NCBI GenBank assembly: GCA_934501435.1
Contig: CAKSTW010000003.1
Coordinates: 186,001-250,000 of the forward strand
Length of the DNA stretch: 64,000 bases
From: an uncultured Eubacteriales bacterium
GTDB lineage: Bacteria > Bacillota > Clostridia > Oscillospirales > UBA644
Direction of reading: 5' to 3'
Part shown: one piece after another, positions 34,629 to 44,096 of the stretch
How positions within the stretch are numbered: the stretch's first letter is position 1
How the letters are laid out: every line of letters starts with the position of its first letter
The notes under the pieces: generated by a model
The model's input: the letters and a program-made list of their open reading frames with translations, nothing else
What the model was told of the DNA's origin: nothing
Database searches by the model: none
Made by a program: the position numbers and the translations under genes

Positions 34629-34724
34629 TATTTTTCTCTCCTTTTCAAAAAATGTTGACAGTTGTCCGAAGATCATTTTCAGTATATCAATATCGCTGAA
34701 ATTTGTCAAGCAATTTTACAGAAT

Positions 34725-35460
<736 letters not shown>

Positions 35461-35471
<11 letters not shown>

Positions 35472-36126
35472 GGTGGAGCCTCCTTTCGACGACCTTTGCG
35501 ACTTTCGAAAGGATCGTAATTATAATTATATACATTATCGCGACTATCGTCCATGTTTCAAAGGATTTGAAATTTATGGCGATAACGTTTTTTGCGCTGT
35601 TTACAAGTTCGGGGAAGCCTATGACCGAAAGGATGGAAGTATCTTTAAGGGTTATGATAAACTGATTGATAATACTCGGAATCATCGTTTTTATAGCCTG
35701 CGGCATAACGACGCGCTGCATCGTTCTCCACTGAGGAAGACCGAGACTTCGCGCGGCTTCCGTCTGACCTTTGTCGACCGACTGAATTCCCGCTCTTATT
35801 ATTTCCGCCATATACGCGCCGCAGTTGAGCGAAAGGCATATCGTTCCCGCCTGAAGTCCCGACAGGGTAAGCGGGACGCCGATGCCTTTGAAGAACTGAG
35901 GAACGCCGAAAAAGACGAAAAACGCGAGAACTATCATCGGGATACCGCGTATTATATCGACGAAAACCGTATATATCGCACGGCAGACTTTACTTTTCGT
36001 AACGCTCAGAAGTCCGAAGAGAAGGCCGATAACGCAGGCAAAAACAAGGCTGAGCAGCGCAAGCAGCAGGGTGTGCCCCATTGCGGTAAGCAGCAGTTGT
36101 CCGTAATCGGCAAGTATTTTAAGCAC
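35461..36126 (-). CDS. Polar amino-acid ABC transporter permease
   Basis: 221-aa inner-membrane subunit of the HisM/GlnP family, about five helices. The cytoplasmic EAA loop is intact as TEAARSLGLPQWRTMQRVVMPQA (parts near residues 137-158), the contact for the ATPase. The GTG start at 36126 has AAAGGAG upstream. A single permease implies a homodimeric channel. Confidence 0.93.
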
Positions 36127-36200
36127 CGTTCAAACTCCTTTCATAATGCAAGCGGAACACCGTTTTCACGGCGTTCCGCGTCACAGCTGAATTTATTTTA

Positions 36201-36962
36201 TCAACCGAGGTATTTGGCGATTATCTCGTCGTATTTACCGCTCGACTTTATGTTTGCAAGTCCTTTGTTGAACATATCGAGGAATTCCTGTTTTTCCGAA
36301 GAGAAAACGGCAAGTCCGTAATCCGAACCCTCGTTTGCGGAACCCTCGACGATTTTAAGAGGAAGATTTCCGTCTTTTATGGAAGTTATCATGATCGGCG
36401 TATCTTCGAAGCAGGCGACTGCCTGACCGCCGATGACGGTCTGATACATTGTCGGGCTGTCTTCAAGGGAAATTATCGAAAAGCCGTATTTATCCTTAAG
36501 TTCGTTTGCGTAATCCGCGCCCATCGTGCCGATTTTAACGGCAACGGTCTTTCCTTTAAGGTCGTCGAAAGATTTAATGTCGGAATCGGAGGAAACGACC
36601 ATCGACTGAGTCGAGGTATAGTATCCGTCGGAGAATATCCATCCCTCTTTCTTCCTTTTTTCCGTTATCGAAGCTCCGGCTATCATACCGTCGGCCTGAC
36701 CGGACTGACAAGCGGCGATGGAAGCGTCCCAGCCGAGGCTCTTGAGTTCGTATTTGAAGCCCTGATCCTCTGCAATAGCGGCAAGAATATCGACGTCGAT
36801 ACCCACAAACTTACCGGAGGCGTCGGTATATTCAAAAGGCTTGAAAACCGTATCCGTTGCGATCACCCATACTTTTTCGTCATTGGTCTTCGTTTCTCCG
36901 CAGGCAACGAACATCGTCGCGACAAAGCAAAGACACATAACAACTGCCAAAAACTTTTTCAT
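36201..36962 (-). CDS. Polar amino-acid ABC transporter substrate-binding lipoprotein
   Basis: 253-aa SBP_bac_3 protein. Lipobox FVACG (Cys near residue 20) anchors it outside the membrane. Family motifs are KPFEYTDASGKFVGIDVDI, DGMIAGASITEKRK and LKGKTVAVKIGTMG. The ligand is a polar amino acid, which one cannot be told. The start at 36962 was chosen for the signal peptide and the AAAGGGG upstream; the longer frame would bury the signal. Confidence 0.92.
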   Translation of the reverse strand: MKKFLAVVMCLCFVATMFVACGETKTNDEKVWVIATDTVFKPFEYTDASGKFVGIDVDILAAIAEDQGFKYELKSLGWDASIAACQSGQADGMIAGASITEKRKKEGWIFSDGYYTSTQSMVVSSDSDIKSFDDLKGKTVAVKIGTMGADYANELKDKYGFSIISLEDSPTMYQTVIGGQAVACFEDTPIMITSIKDGNLPLKIVEGSANEGSDYGLAVFSSEKQEFLDMFNKGLANIKSSGKYDEIIAKYLG

Positions 36963-36999
36963 TTTCTGTTCCCCTTTCGGTCTTTTTATAATATCTGTA

Positions 37000-37028
37000 A
37001 TTATAACAAAAAAAGTGTTATTTGTCAA
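37000..37028 (-). promoter_or_regulatory. Promoter of the amino-acid ABC operon
   Basis: Minus strand: TTGACA (37023-37028), a 17-bp spacer and TATAAT (37000-37005), 38 bp upstream of the binding-protein ATG. Full consensus. Confidence 0.9.
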
Positions 37029-37137
37029 TATTTATGCAGGATTTTTTTAGGGGAACGGATTATTTTTCGGTCAACAGGGTCTTTATTTATCCGCGGACTT
37101 TGCGGAAAGCGGGCGTTTGCCCGTTCGGAGAATAAAA

Positions 37138-37163
37138 AAAAGCACTTGCTGTCGCAAGTGCTT
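37138..37163 (-). terminator. Terminator downstream of the XRE gene
   Basis: AAGCACTTGC/GCAAGTGCTT stem with TGTC loop and, on the minus strand, an 8-T run. A near copy of this hairpin lies at 47226-47255. Confidence 0.85.
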
Positions 37164-37300
37164 AAAACGAACTTTTATCGCCCGACGCAGGCTCTTTTCG
37201 GTGCTTTTCCCTTTTTTCGCCTTGCCCGGCTGTCGCGTTTACGGGTTTTCCGCGAAAGTCACGACGGAAATCAGTCCGTCAAAACCGAAAAGAGTTCTGT
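37164..37300 (-). other. Structured 3' leader/trailer, candidate small RNA
   Basis: Between the XRE stop and its terminator is an unusually structured noncoding stretch. Complementary arms CTCTTTTCGGT (37192-37202) and ACCGAAAAGAG (37284-37294) form an 11-bp closing helix around about 80 nt that contain further stems (GACGGA/TCCGTC; CCCG/CGGG). Together with the terminator this could be a processed 3'-UTR RNA. No family recognised. Confidence 0.35.
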
Positions 37301-37315
37301 TTGCTCTTTCCTAAC

Positions 37316-37353
37316 CTAACGGGAAAACAACTGATCTATATGACAATCAAAGA
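37316..37353 (-). repeat. Left copy of XRE 3'-end direct repeat
   Basis: 38 bp that match 47330-47367 at 35 positions in the same orientation. Here it is the 3' end of the intact XRE gene, encoding FDCHIDQLFSR and the stop. Confidence 0.85.
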
Positions 37354-37525
37354 TATCGGCAAGCATCGGCAAAAGAGAGATATCGGGAGCGGCTTTTGCC
37401 GTTTCCCATTTCGAAACAGACTGACTGCTCACAGATAACTTCTCCGCCAATTTACTTTGAGTCATTCCGCAAAGTTTTCTGAATTTAAGAATATTTGCCG
37501 CCAAGACAATATTTATATTTTTCAT
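37316..37525 (-). CDS. XRE-family helix-turn-helix regulator
   Basis: 69-aa protein that is essentially one HTH_3 domain: ILKFRKLCGMTQSKLAEKL, then the recognition helix region SVSSQSVSKWETAKAAPD and LLPMLADIF. It ends DCHIDQLFSR, common in small clostridial XRE proteins. GAGGTGA precedes the ATG at 37525; the 92-codon reading would have no ribosome site. A remnant of a second copy of this gene lies at 47.3 kb, on the far side of the accessory block. Confidence 0.85.
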   Translation of the reverse strand: MKNINIVLAANILKFRKLCGMTQSKLAEKLSVSSQSVSKWETAKAAPDISLLPMLADIFDCHIDQLFSR

Positions 37526-37622
37526 ATCCGTCACCTCGACTTTATTATAGCTTCCGTTCTTCGATAAGAAAACGGAGTGTCGCTTTTTTTTCAACTGCCG
37601 GTTGATATTTTTGCCGCGCAGA

Positions 37623-37658
37623 CAAAAAGCCGTCCGACCGTGCGATACGGACTTTTTT
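37623..37658 (-). terminator. Probable terminator of the acylation operon
   Basis: GTCCG/CGGAC stem with a long loop and T-tracts on both strands, 26 bp past the stop of the DHHW gene. Confidence 0.5.
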
Positions 37659-37683
37659 CACCTTCACAACAGAGAATTCAGCC

Positions 37684-38787
37684 TTATTTTATCGTTTCGC
37701 TGTTGTTTATGACCGACGCGGAATAAAGAAACAGCGCGTCGTCCGTTTTTCCGAAGTCGATCAGTTTTTCAAGGGACGCGGGGGAAATATATCGGATATC
37801 GACAAGCGTTATCTCGGAATATCCCGCAGCAAGAAGCGGCGCTATGCTGCTTCCGAACGAATCGCGGAAAACGACGAGCCGACGTTCCTTTTCGGCATTC
37901 GGATTTTTAATCGTAATGACCGAGCGCGCACCGCCGAGGAACATTTCATAAGGATCTCTGCCTGCGGCAGCGGCGAGGTCGTAAACCGGGATATCAGACG
38001 CCGTTTCGGCGTTATACACCTTAAGTCCGCGTATCACGGAGTTATCGACATAACTGAGAGATTCGGGTGCGTGCGGGAGGGCTGCCTGACCGTAATAGAC
38101 GCCGTAAAAAGAAACGCCCGCGTCGTGCTTTTCACACTGTCCTATCCGCTTCGCGCCCATTTTATCCGCAATTTCGTCGGCAACCTTCAGTATTCTTTCC
38201 TGACGCCAGTGCGAATCGGTGTAATAGAAATCATCAGCCGACAAAAGCCCCGAAATATCAATATATTTTGCTTCCGGAAACCCTTTTACGAGGCGTTCGG
38301 CAAGCGCCCTGTAATCCTTGTCGGGATAGCCGTTCTGCGATGCAGTGAAAACATTCTTATCGGGTATCACCGACAGGTATGTCTTTATTTCGGTATTCCG
38401 AAGATAAGTATCGTACACATACCGAAAACGCTGTGCGGCGCGGTCGATCGAGTCAAAATCCGTCGGGAAATCAAGTTTTGAGAGGTGTTCGCCGACGGAA
38501 TAGAGCCCGTTGTTATCCTTTTGCATAAAGACCTTTGCATTTACGACGGCTTTCAGCGTTCGGAAGCCGTCCCGCAGCGGAAACTGATCGAGCATATATT
38601 TTTCGAAACCGTTCATAAAACTGCCGTTTTCAACGGACGAAAGAGACAACGTCGGGCATTTCGCCAATCGCCGCCTTTCCGTTACGGATTCTTCGGCGTC
38701 GGGTGAAAGCAGAAGCCATACGGCAAACACCGCCATAAAGCCGAGCGACAGGACCAAAGTCAGAATTTGTTGAAATTTTTTCATCAT
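37684..38787 (-). CDS. DHHW family protein (AlgX/AlgJ-like partner of MBOAT)
   Basis: 367-aa protein with a single N-terminal membrane helix (about 8-24) and an extracytoplasmic SGNH-hydrolase-like domain. The defining motif is TDSHWRQ near residue 190, and the Ser block FRDSFGSSIAPLL lies near 310. DHHW proteins work with MBOAT acyltransferases to move acyl groups to exported polymers. ATG-ATG at 38787/38784 follows GGGAGGAG; the upstream frame overlaps the MBOAT gene without a ribosome site and is dropped. Third gene of the trio. Confidence 0.85.
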   Translation of the reverse strand: MMKKFQQILTLVLSLGFMAVFAVWLLLSPDAEESVTERRRLAKCPTLSLSSVENGSFMNGFEKYMLDQFPLRDGFRTLKAVVNAKVFMQKDNNGLYSVGEHLSKLDFPTDFDSIDRAAQRFRYVYDTYLRNTEIKTYLSVIPDKNVFTASQNGYPDKDYRALAERLVKGFPEAKYIDISGLLSADDFYYTDSHWRQERILKVADEIADKMGAKRIGQCEKHDAGVSFYGVYYGQAALPHAPESLSYVDNSVIRGLKVYNAETASDIPVYDLAAAAGRDPYEMFLGGARSVITIKNPNAEKERRLVVFRDSFGSSIAPLLAAGYSEITLVDIRYISPASLEKLIDFGKTDDALFLYSASVINNSETIK

Positions 38788-38801
38788 ACTCCTCCCGTAA
38801 A

Positions 38802-40199
38802 TCAGAACCTGAAATAAACGAACGGATTGAACGAACCGTCGATCAGATACGCCGTGCATACGGCGATCGAAGCGACCGTCGCTATCGGCGTCAGAACGGC
38901 AAGGACCCGGCTGCCGCCCGCCGTTTCTCCGATCTTCTCACAGATCTTTTTCGGTAAGGGCGTCGCGCCGACCGCGGCAACAATAAGAAGTACGAGATTA
39001 CTTTTCAGATAATAAAGCGAAACCGTGTTCGCAGCGGGAATTCCCGCAAAACCGAACAGCGACTTAAAACTCGTAAACGCAGCGGCGATATTTTCCGAAT
39101 CGAACAGAACGAATCCGAGAACGACAAACAGCATCGTATAGATGTGCATAGGCACGGCATGCCGTCTTTGCGGGTGCAGAATGTATTTTTCAAACAGTAA
39201 AAGCACCGCATAAAGAAGTCCCCACAGAACGAAATTCCACGATGCCCCGTGCCAGAAACCGGTGGCTGCCCATACGACAAGGATATTGAAAACATGGCGT
39301 ATCGGCTTTACGCGGTTTCCGCCGAGAGGGATATAAAGGTAATCGCGGAACCATGTGCCGAGAGAGATATGCCAGCGGCGCCAGAACTCCGTGATGCTTG
39401 CGGAGATATACGGATAGTTAAAGTTTTCGCAAAAACGGAATCCGAAAATGCGTCCGAGCCCTATCGCCATATCGGAATATCCGGAAAAGTCGAAATAGAT
39501 ATGCAGCATATACGCCGCGGCATACAGCCAGTAAAACAGCACGGTTTTCTCGCCGTACGCCTTGAATTCGGACACGAGAAGCGCCGCCGGATTTGCAAGA
39601 AGTATCTTCTTTGCAAGTCCGACCGAAAAGCGCGAGAGCCCTTCCGACGCGTCGGCAAGCGTGGTTTTTCGGTTTTTCAGGCTTCCGGCAATGTCTGAAT
39701 AGCGGACAATGGGACCGGCTATAAGCTGCGGGAACATCGCCACATACATTGCAAGATCGATAAAATTGCGCTGCGCCGGCACATCGCCGCGATAGACGTC
39801 TATGACGTAGCTCAGTATCTGGAACGTATAAAAACTGATACCGACAGGCAGAGCCACCTTCAGAAGCGGCAGGGAAAGACCCGTTACCGCATTGAAGTTG
39901 CCTATGAAAAAGTCCGCATATTTGCAGTATGCAAGCAGACCGAGACTTGCGACAGCCGAAACGGTAAGCGCAAGTACGGCGATTTTCGTTCCGCGGAAGC
40001 GTTCGACCAAAAGCGCGGCGATATACGACTGAATAACCGACGCAAGCATAAATATAAGATATTTCGGTTCTCCCCAACCGTAAAAGAACAGGCTGGCAAG
40101 CAGGAGAACGAGATTCTTCATACGGTCGGGGACAACGAAATACATGAGCAGAACGCACGGCAGGAAGCAATACAGAAACGTTATACTTGAAAACAGCAT
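38802..40199 (-). CDS. MBOAT family O-acyltransferase
   Basis: 465-aa polytopic protein with about eleven helices, of the DltB/AlgI branch. The catalytic His is in GFWHGASWNFVLWG near residue 320, and the substrate-loop region ISLGTWFRDYLYIPLGGNR lies near 280. It carries acyl groups from inside across the membrane to an exported glycan or teichoic acid, passing them to the DHHW protein. It sits between that gene and the DUF4358 lipoprotein (9 bp upstream), a recurrent clostridial arrangement. The polymer acylated is unknown. Confidence 0.92.
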   Translation of the reverse strand: MLFSSITFLYCFLPCVLLMYFVVPDRMKNLVLLLASLFFYGWGEPKYLIFMLASVIQSYIAALLVERFRGTKIAVLALTVSAVASLGLLAYCKYADFFIGNFNAVTGLSLPLLKVALPVGISFYTFQILSYVIDVYRGDVPAQRNFIDLAMYVAMFPQLIAGPIVRYSDIAGSLKNRKTTLADASEGLSRFSVGLAKKILLANPAALLVSEFKAYGEKTVLFYWLYAAAYMLHIYFDFSGYSDMAIGLGRIFGFRFCENFNYPYISASITEFWRRWHISLGTWFRDYLYIPLGGNRVKPIRHVFNILVVWAATGFWHGASWNFVLWGLLYAVLLLFEKYILHPQRRHAVPMHIYTMLFVVLGFVLFDSENIAAAFTSFKSLFGFAGIPAANTVSLYYLKSNLVLLIVAAVGATPLPKKICEKIGETAGGSRVLAVLTPIATVASIAVCTAYLIDGSFNPFVYFRF

Positions 40200-40208
40200 G
40201 GCTCTGTT

Positions 40209-40796
40209 TTATGATGCGATGGGAACATCGAAAATCTGTTTTGTCGAGCTGTATTCGGCGGAAAGTTTTGCGATAAAGGTATCCGTCAGTTCAGCGGCGC
40301 CGAACACGGAAACGATATAATCACCTACGGTCAGAATAACGAGTTTTTCGGGGAATCCGCACAGCCATTGGCGTCCGAAAATATTTTCCTTGATTTTCCC
40401 GGCAAGGGCTTCGGCGCTGCCTGAATTTTTAACATGGTACACGCCGCAGGAGAAGTTGTTCTGATTCAGCATGTGCATAAGAGAGGCGGCATCGTCGATC
40501 TCCGACGCCTGCGCTTTGGGAAATCCGAGTTCGAAATCGAGGGCTTCCGCATCGGCAACGTCGAATTTTCCGGGCATATCTTCCTTCATATTCTTTTCCG
40601 AACCGCCCGTTGCGGGAAATTTTTCGGAAGTCGAATATTTGCTCCAGACTTTTTCAAGAATTTCCAAAGCGCTCTGAGGCTGGTCTTTCCGGGACTCGGA
40701 GGGTCGCTCTTTATCTTTTTCGCCGTTTTGCTTTGCGCAGGAGGCAAAGGAGAGAAGCAGTACGGCAGCAAGTGCAAATGCAATAATCTTTTTCAT
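40209..40796 (-). CDS. DUF4358 lipoprotein
   Basis: 195-aa lipoprotein (lipobox SFASC, Cys near residue 20), followed by a charged linker and a compact domain ending in SAEYSSTKQIFDVPIAS. Motifs YIVSVFGAAELTDTFIAKL and the helical start DQPQSALEILEKVWSKY fit DUF4358, known for travelling with MBOAT and DHHW genes. The role in the complex is not established. It is the first gene of the trio; AAAGGAAACC precedes the ATG. Confidence 0.83.
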   Translation of the reverse strand: MKKIIAFALAAVLLLSFASCAKQNGEKDKERPSESRKDQPQSALEILEKVWSKYSTSEKFPATGGSEKNMKEDMPGKFDVADAEALDFELGFPKAQASEIDDAASLMHMLNQNNFSCGVYHVKNSGSAEALAGKIKENIFGRQWLCGFPEKLVILTVGDYIVSVFGAAELTDTFIAKLSAEYSSTKQIFDVPIAS

Positions 40797-40871
40797 AATA
40801 TGGTTTCCTTTCGCTTTAAGTTTTATTATTTAAGAAAATCAGTGAACCGTTAAGGCAGCCGACCCCGTTGT

Positions 40872-42056
40872 TTATTTCAGCGGAAGGCTGATCTCGAACA
40901 CCGCGCCTCCGTCGTTTGCGGCGCGTATCGTTCCCTTATGCAGAGACACGATCTCTTTCGCAAGGGAAAGTCCGATCCCGGCTCCGCCTTTACGGGTGCT
41001 GAAAAAGCGGTCGAAAATGTGCGGAAGCAGTTCCTCGGCAATGCCTTCTCCGTCATCGCGGATACGGACTACCGCCTTACCTCTGTCTTCACGACATTCG
41101 ATCCGGATCTCCTCTTTTGCATAGCGCAGCGCATTTGTCACGATATTTGTAAATGCACGGCGAAGCTGGACCTCATCGCAGTTCACAAAAACAGGTTTTT
41201 CATCAAAGCAGGGGGTTATGCGCAGTTTTTTCTGTTCCGCAATTTGTTCGGTGCTGCGCAGACAATCGTATAAAAGTTCGCGGACATCCGCCGAATGAAA
41301 TTCCGCGTCGGCATGTCCCGCCTCCAGCCGGGAGAGCGCAAGCAGTTCCTCTACAAGTTCGGACATCCGTTCGGTCTCTTCCAGAATGACCCCCGACGCC
41401 TCGGCGGGATCAAGAACTCCGGTGTGAATTCCCTCCGCGCAGCCCTGGACAGCCATCATCGGTGTTTTCAGTTCATGCGACACATTCTGGAAAAACCATT
41501 TCTGGGATTCGTGCGCCTTTTCAACATAGCCGCCGAGTTTCCATCCGAAGAGCCAGATGAGCACGCTTAAAACCGCCAGAGCCGCGAAAAACACGGCGTT
41601 CAGATAAACGGAATACTGCATGACCGCTCCCACGTCCACATAAAGAATGTACGAGTACGCGTCCTCATATTCATTGGCGGCGACATGTGTCATGCGGAAA
41701 ACAAAGCGGCTTCCGCCGATTTTCAGGGTATGGAATTCCCCGGCGGGAGGCTTATTTATCCGACAGTATTCCCTCAACTGATATTCGGCTTTTGAAAGGT
41801 GTTCGGGCTCCGCAGGTTCACCCTCGATCTCAAGGTATCGGACGCTCGACGCAAGAAAAGGCTCCTCTTCCTCATCGCCCCGTGCGGCGGCAAGAGGAAT
41901 AGGGTCCTTGCGTTCTTCCTCGGAAAGTATAGCCTTCTGAGCCTCCGACGTCAGGTATTCAGGTATAATTATGTTAACGGCGGCAAGCAATACGGCAAAA
42001 ACCAGCAGCATCGTACCGAGAACAGAAATTGTTATCTTACTTCTGATATTCTTCAT
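40872..42056 (-). CDS. Sensor histidine kinase
   Basis: 394-aa membrane kinase. Helix 1 (about 9-31), an extracytoplasmic sensor of about 110 residues and helix 2 (about 142-165) are followed directly by HisKA with the phosphoacceptor His in QNVSHELKTPM (near residue 190) and HATPase with N box FTNIVTNALRYA, G1 DDGEGI, F box FDRFFSTRKGG and G2 GIGLSLAKEI. HAMP is not evident. The start overlaps the regulator stop by 4 bp. The signal is unknown; the neighbouring secreted repeat protein is a candidate partner. Confidence 0.93.
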   Translation of the reverse strand: MKNIRSKITISVLGTMLLVFAVLLAAVNIIIPEYLTSEAQKAILSEEERKDPIPLAAARGDEEEEPFLASSVRYLEIEGEPAEPEHLSKAEYQLREYCRINKPPAGEFHTLKIGGSRFVFRMTHVAANEYEDAYSYILYVDVGAVMQYSVYLNAVFFAALAVLSVLIWLFGWKLGGYVEKAHESQKWFFQNVSHELKTPMMAVQGCAEGIHTGVLDPAEASGVILEETERMSELVEELLALSRLEAGHADAEFHSADVRELLYDCLRSTEQIAEQKKLRITPCFDEKPVFVNCDEVQLRRAFTNIVTNALRYAKEEIRIECREDRGKAVVRIRDDGEGIAEELLPHIFDRFFSTRKGGAGIGLSLAKEIVSLHKGTIRAANDGGAVFEISLPLK

Positions 42057-42754
42057 TTTCCGCCTCCGTCCGACCGAAGCCGATAGCCGTAGCCCCAGAC
42101 GGTTTCGATCTGTACCCTGCTGTCTGCCGAGGAAAGTTTGCTGCGTATGCGGCGCAGCGTTTCGTCGGTCACTCTTGTTTCCACTTCGTCGTTGTAGCCC
42201 CAGATCTGATTTAGAAGTTCGTCCCGTGAAAACGCTTTGCCTTCGCCGCGCATCAGAAAGAGAAGCATCTTCAGTTCATTCGGGGAAAGCGCAAGAGGTT
42301 TTTCCCTGCAGAAAAGCTGCTTCTCATCACCGGAAAACCGCAGGTCTCCGACTGTAATATCCCTGTCCGTCGGGTCTCCGCCTCTCTCCATTTCCACACG
42401 GCGAAGAAGAGACTTTACCCGCATTAAAAGCACCGTCGGGCGAAACGGTTTTGTAAGATAGTCGTCCCCGCCCTGCAGGATACCGTTGACATAGTCGTAT
42501 TCGGTATCTTTCGCCGTCAGAAGAATGATGGGAACATTGTCTTTTTCCCGGATAAGGCGGCAGCAGGAAAGCCCGTCGGTCCCGGGCATCATAATATCCA
42601 AAATAACAAGGTCGGAACGTCTTTTGGAAAACGCGGCTAAAAGTGCGTCGCCTGTCTCAAACGCGCACACCTCATATCCGTCATTTTCAAGAAAGCGCTG
42701 AAGCGTTTCCCTTATGTTTTTTTCATCCTCCGCAATATAGATAAGTTGTTTCAT
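42053..42754 (-). CDS. OmpR-family response regulator
   Basis: 233-aa regulator. The receiver domain has the acidic pair AEDEKN at the start, the phosphoacceptor Asp in LVILDIMMPGTDG (near 53), LLTAKD and DDYLTKPF with the conserved Lys. The winged-helix output domain has LSPNELKMLLFLMRG and RIRSKLS...VWGYGYRL. GGGAGG precedes the ATG at 42754, so the seven extra residues of the longer frame are not used. It sits between its kinase and a secreted repeat protein. Confidence 0.94.
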   Translation of the reverse strand: MKQLIYIAEDEKNIRETLQRFLENDGYEVCAFETGDALLAAFSKRRSDLVILDIMMPGTDGLSCCRLIREKDNVPIILLTAKDTEYDYVNGILQGGDDYLTKPFRPTVLLMRVKSLLRRVEMERGGDPTDRDITVGDLRFSGDEKQLFCREKPLALSPNELKMLLFLMRGEGKAFSRDELLNQIWGYNDEVETRVTDETLRRIRSKLSSADSRVQIETVWGYGYRLRSDGGGK

Positions 42755-42817
42755 AGCGCCTCCCAAAAATAACAAATACGGAGCCGTGACGCCCGGACAC
42801 GGCTCCGCACGTATAAT

Positions 42818-43618
42818 TTATCTGTTTTTTTCGCAGACCGAAAGATCGTCTTCGTTCAGTTCAAAAGTCATATCCGGCTCGTTTGCCGCAATCTTTTCGT
42901 CATACTCGGCGTCGACGCGATCCCACAGTTCCGCATTCCTGTCGAGAACAGAATCGAGTTTTTCGTAAAGAGCGTCGATCTCAGCATAGATACGGTCGGA
43001 ATTCTCATCGGTCATGCGGTCGTAAAGCCCGTCGATCTGTTTTTCAAGAGATTCGATCTCGGCAAGGTCCGCGAGCAGGGCCGATTTTTCCCGTTCGGTC
43101 AGAAAACTCATTTTTTTGATGGATTCCGCATAGGATTCCTCCGCCGCGCAGCCGTCGTTGAGATCCGCCTCGTTCAGCTCAAGGGTCATATCAGGCTCGT
43201 TTGCCGCGATCTTTTCGTCATACTCATCGTTGACGCGTTCCCAAAGTTCTGCGTTCCGTTCAAGAACCGCCGTAAGCCTGTCCTCAACGGCGTCGATATC
43301 AGCGTAGAGCCGATCCGCATTTTCGTCGGTCATACGGGAATATATTTCATTGATCTGCTTCTCAAAAGCATCAATTTCAGCAAGGTCCGCAAGAAGCGCC
43401 TCTTTTTCCCGCTCTGTCAAAAAACTCAGGTCTTTAACAAAATTTTCGAGGGACCGTCCGGCACAGTCGCCGGAAACGTCCGCGTCGGCAACACAGGGAC
43501 CTGTCGTAGGTTTGTCTCTTTTATCCCCGTTGACCGAAGCTGCCGCCGTTACGGTAACGATGCTCAACACGAGTACAATAGTAAGAACTATCGCGAATAC
43601 GGTTTTTTTGTTTTTCAT
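42818..43618 (-). CDS. Secreted protein of two tandem ~95-residue helical repeats
   Basis: 266 aa. A signal peptide or N-terminal anchor (residues 1-25) and a short linker precede two copies of a highly charged helical unit. Each begins SFLTEREK and continues with ALLADLAEIE, RMTDEN, YAEIDA or YADIDA and RNAELW, then ends with YDEKIAANEPDMT and ELNE. The copies are about 75% identical, a recent internal duplication. I know no family. It lies 63 bp upstream of the response regulator in the same direction; AAAGGAG precedes the ATG at 43618. A sensor accessory role is inference. Confidence 0.75.
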   Translation of the reverse strand: MKNKKTVFAIVLTIVLVLSIVTVTAAASVNGDKRDKPTTGPCVADADVSGDCAGRSLENFVKDLSFLTEREKEALLADLAEIDAFEKQINEIYSRMTDENADRLYADIDAVEDRLTAVLERNAELWERVNDEYDEKIAANEPDMTLELNEADLNDGCAAEESYAESIKKMSFLTEREKSALLADLAEIESLEKQIDGLYDRMTDENSDRIYAEIDALYEKLDSVLDRNAELWDRVDAEYDEKIAANEPDMTFELNEDDLSVCEKNR

Positions 43619-43666
43619 AGCAAGTGCTCCTTTGATTTTATTTGCGGATTTCCTTTCCGCAATATA

Positions 43667-43726
43667 AGTATAGCAAAACGGAGCCGCCGATTCACCGAAA
43701 AAGCGATTGAAAACCGTCACAAAACT
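43667..43726 (-). promoter_or_regulatory. Candidate regulated promoter of the repeat-protein/TCS operon
   Basis: Minus strand: a TATACT -10 (43667-43672) without a good -35, preceded by two GTTTT-containing half-sites about 11 bp apart (43708-43725). The spacing suits OmpR-family activators, so autoregulation is possible. Confidence 0.35.
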
Positions 43727-43780
43727 GTAAGAATCGAAAAACCGATGCCGATACCGTTTCATCTCCCCGCAAAAGCCCCC

Positions 43781-44095
43781 TCAGAATATCTTCCCGAGGA
43801 TCTCCTCAAGTTCATCTTTTTCGCGGTATCCGACAGTCTTCTCACGAATCTCGCCGTTTTTGAAGAAAAGCAGGGTCGGGATACTTGCAATGCCGAAACG
43901 GGCGGAAAGTTCAGGTTCATCGTCCACGTTCACCTTACAGAAACGCACTCTGTCCCGGTATTCCGCGGCAAGTTCCTCAAGAACGGGGGAAAGCATTTTG
44001 CACGGTCCGCACCATACAGCCCAAAAATCAAGAACCACCGGAACTTCAGAAGAAAGGACCTCTTCTTCAAAATTGTTTTTTGTAATATTAAGCAT
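43781..44095 (-). CDS. trxA: Thioredoxin
   Basis: 104-aa cytosolic thioredoxin with active site WAVWCGPCKML near residue 30, cis-Pro in GIASIPTLLFF and the usual single-domain length. CGGAGG precedes the ATG. It ends an operon of membrane-side redox proteins, so it may supply electrons through CcdA to the two TlpA-like proteins, as thioredoxin does for CcdA/DsbD systems. Confidence 0.95.
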   Translation of the reverse strand: MLNITKNNFEEEVLSSEVPVVLDFWAVWCGPCKMLSPVLEELAAEYRDRVRFCKVNVDDEPELSARFGIASIPTLLFFKNGEIREKTVGYREKDELEEILGKIF

Positions 44096-44096
44096 C

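Noticed and set aside
33201..34658. A 485-codon open frame on the plus strand, antisense to the secreted-protein gene
   Set aside because: Its codon use is that of the complement (Cys, Phe, Arg, Val rich), it has no ribosome site, and the minus-strand gene has a signal peptide, ribosome site and terminator.
34520..34700. LPXTG sortase signal in the secreted protein
   Set aside because: The C-terminal helix and basic tail are present, but no LPXTG or NPXTG precedes them; the nearest text is KPDNTADA.
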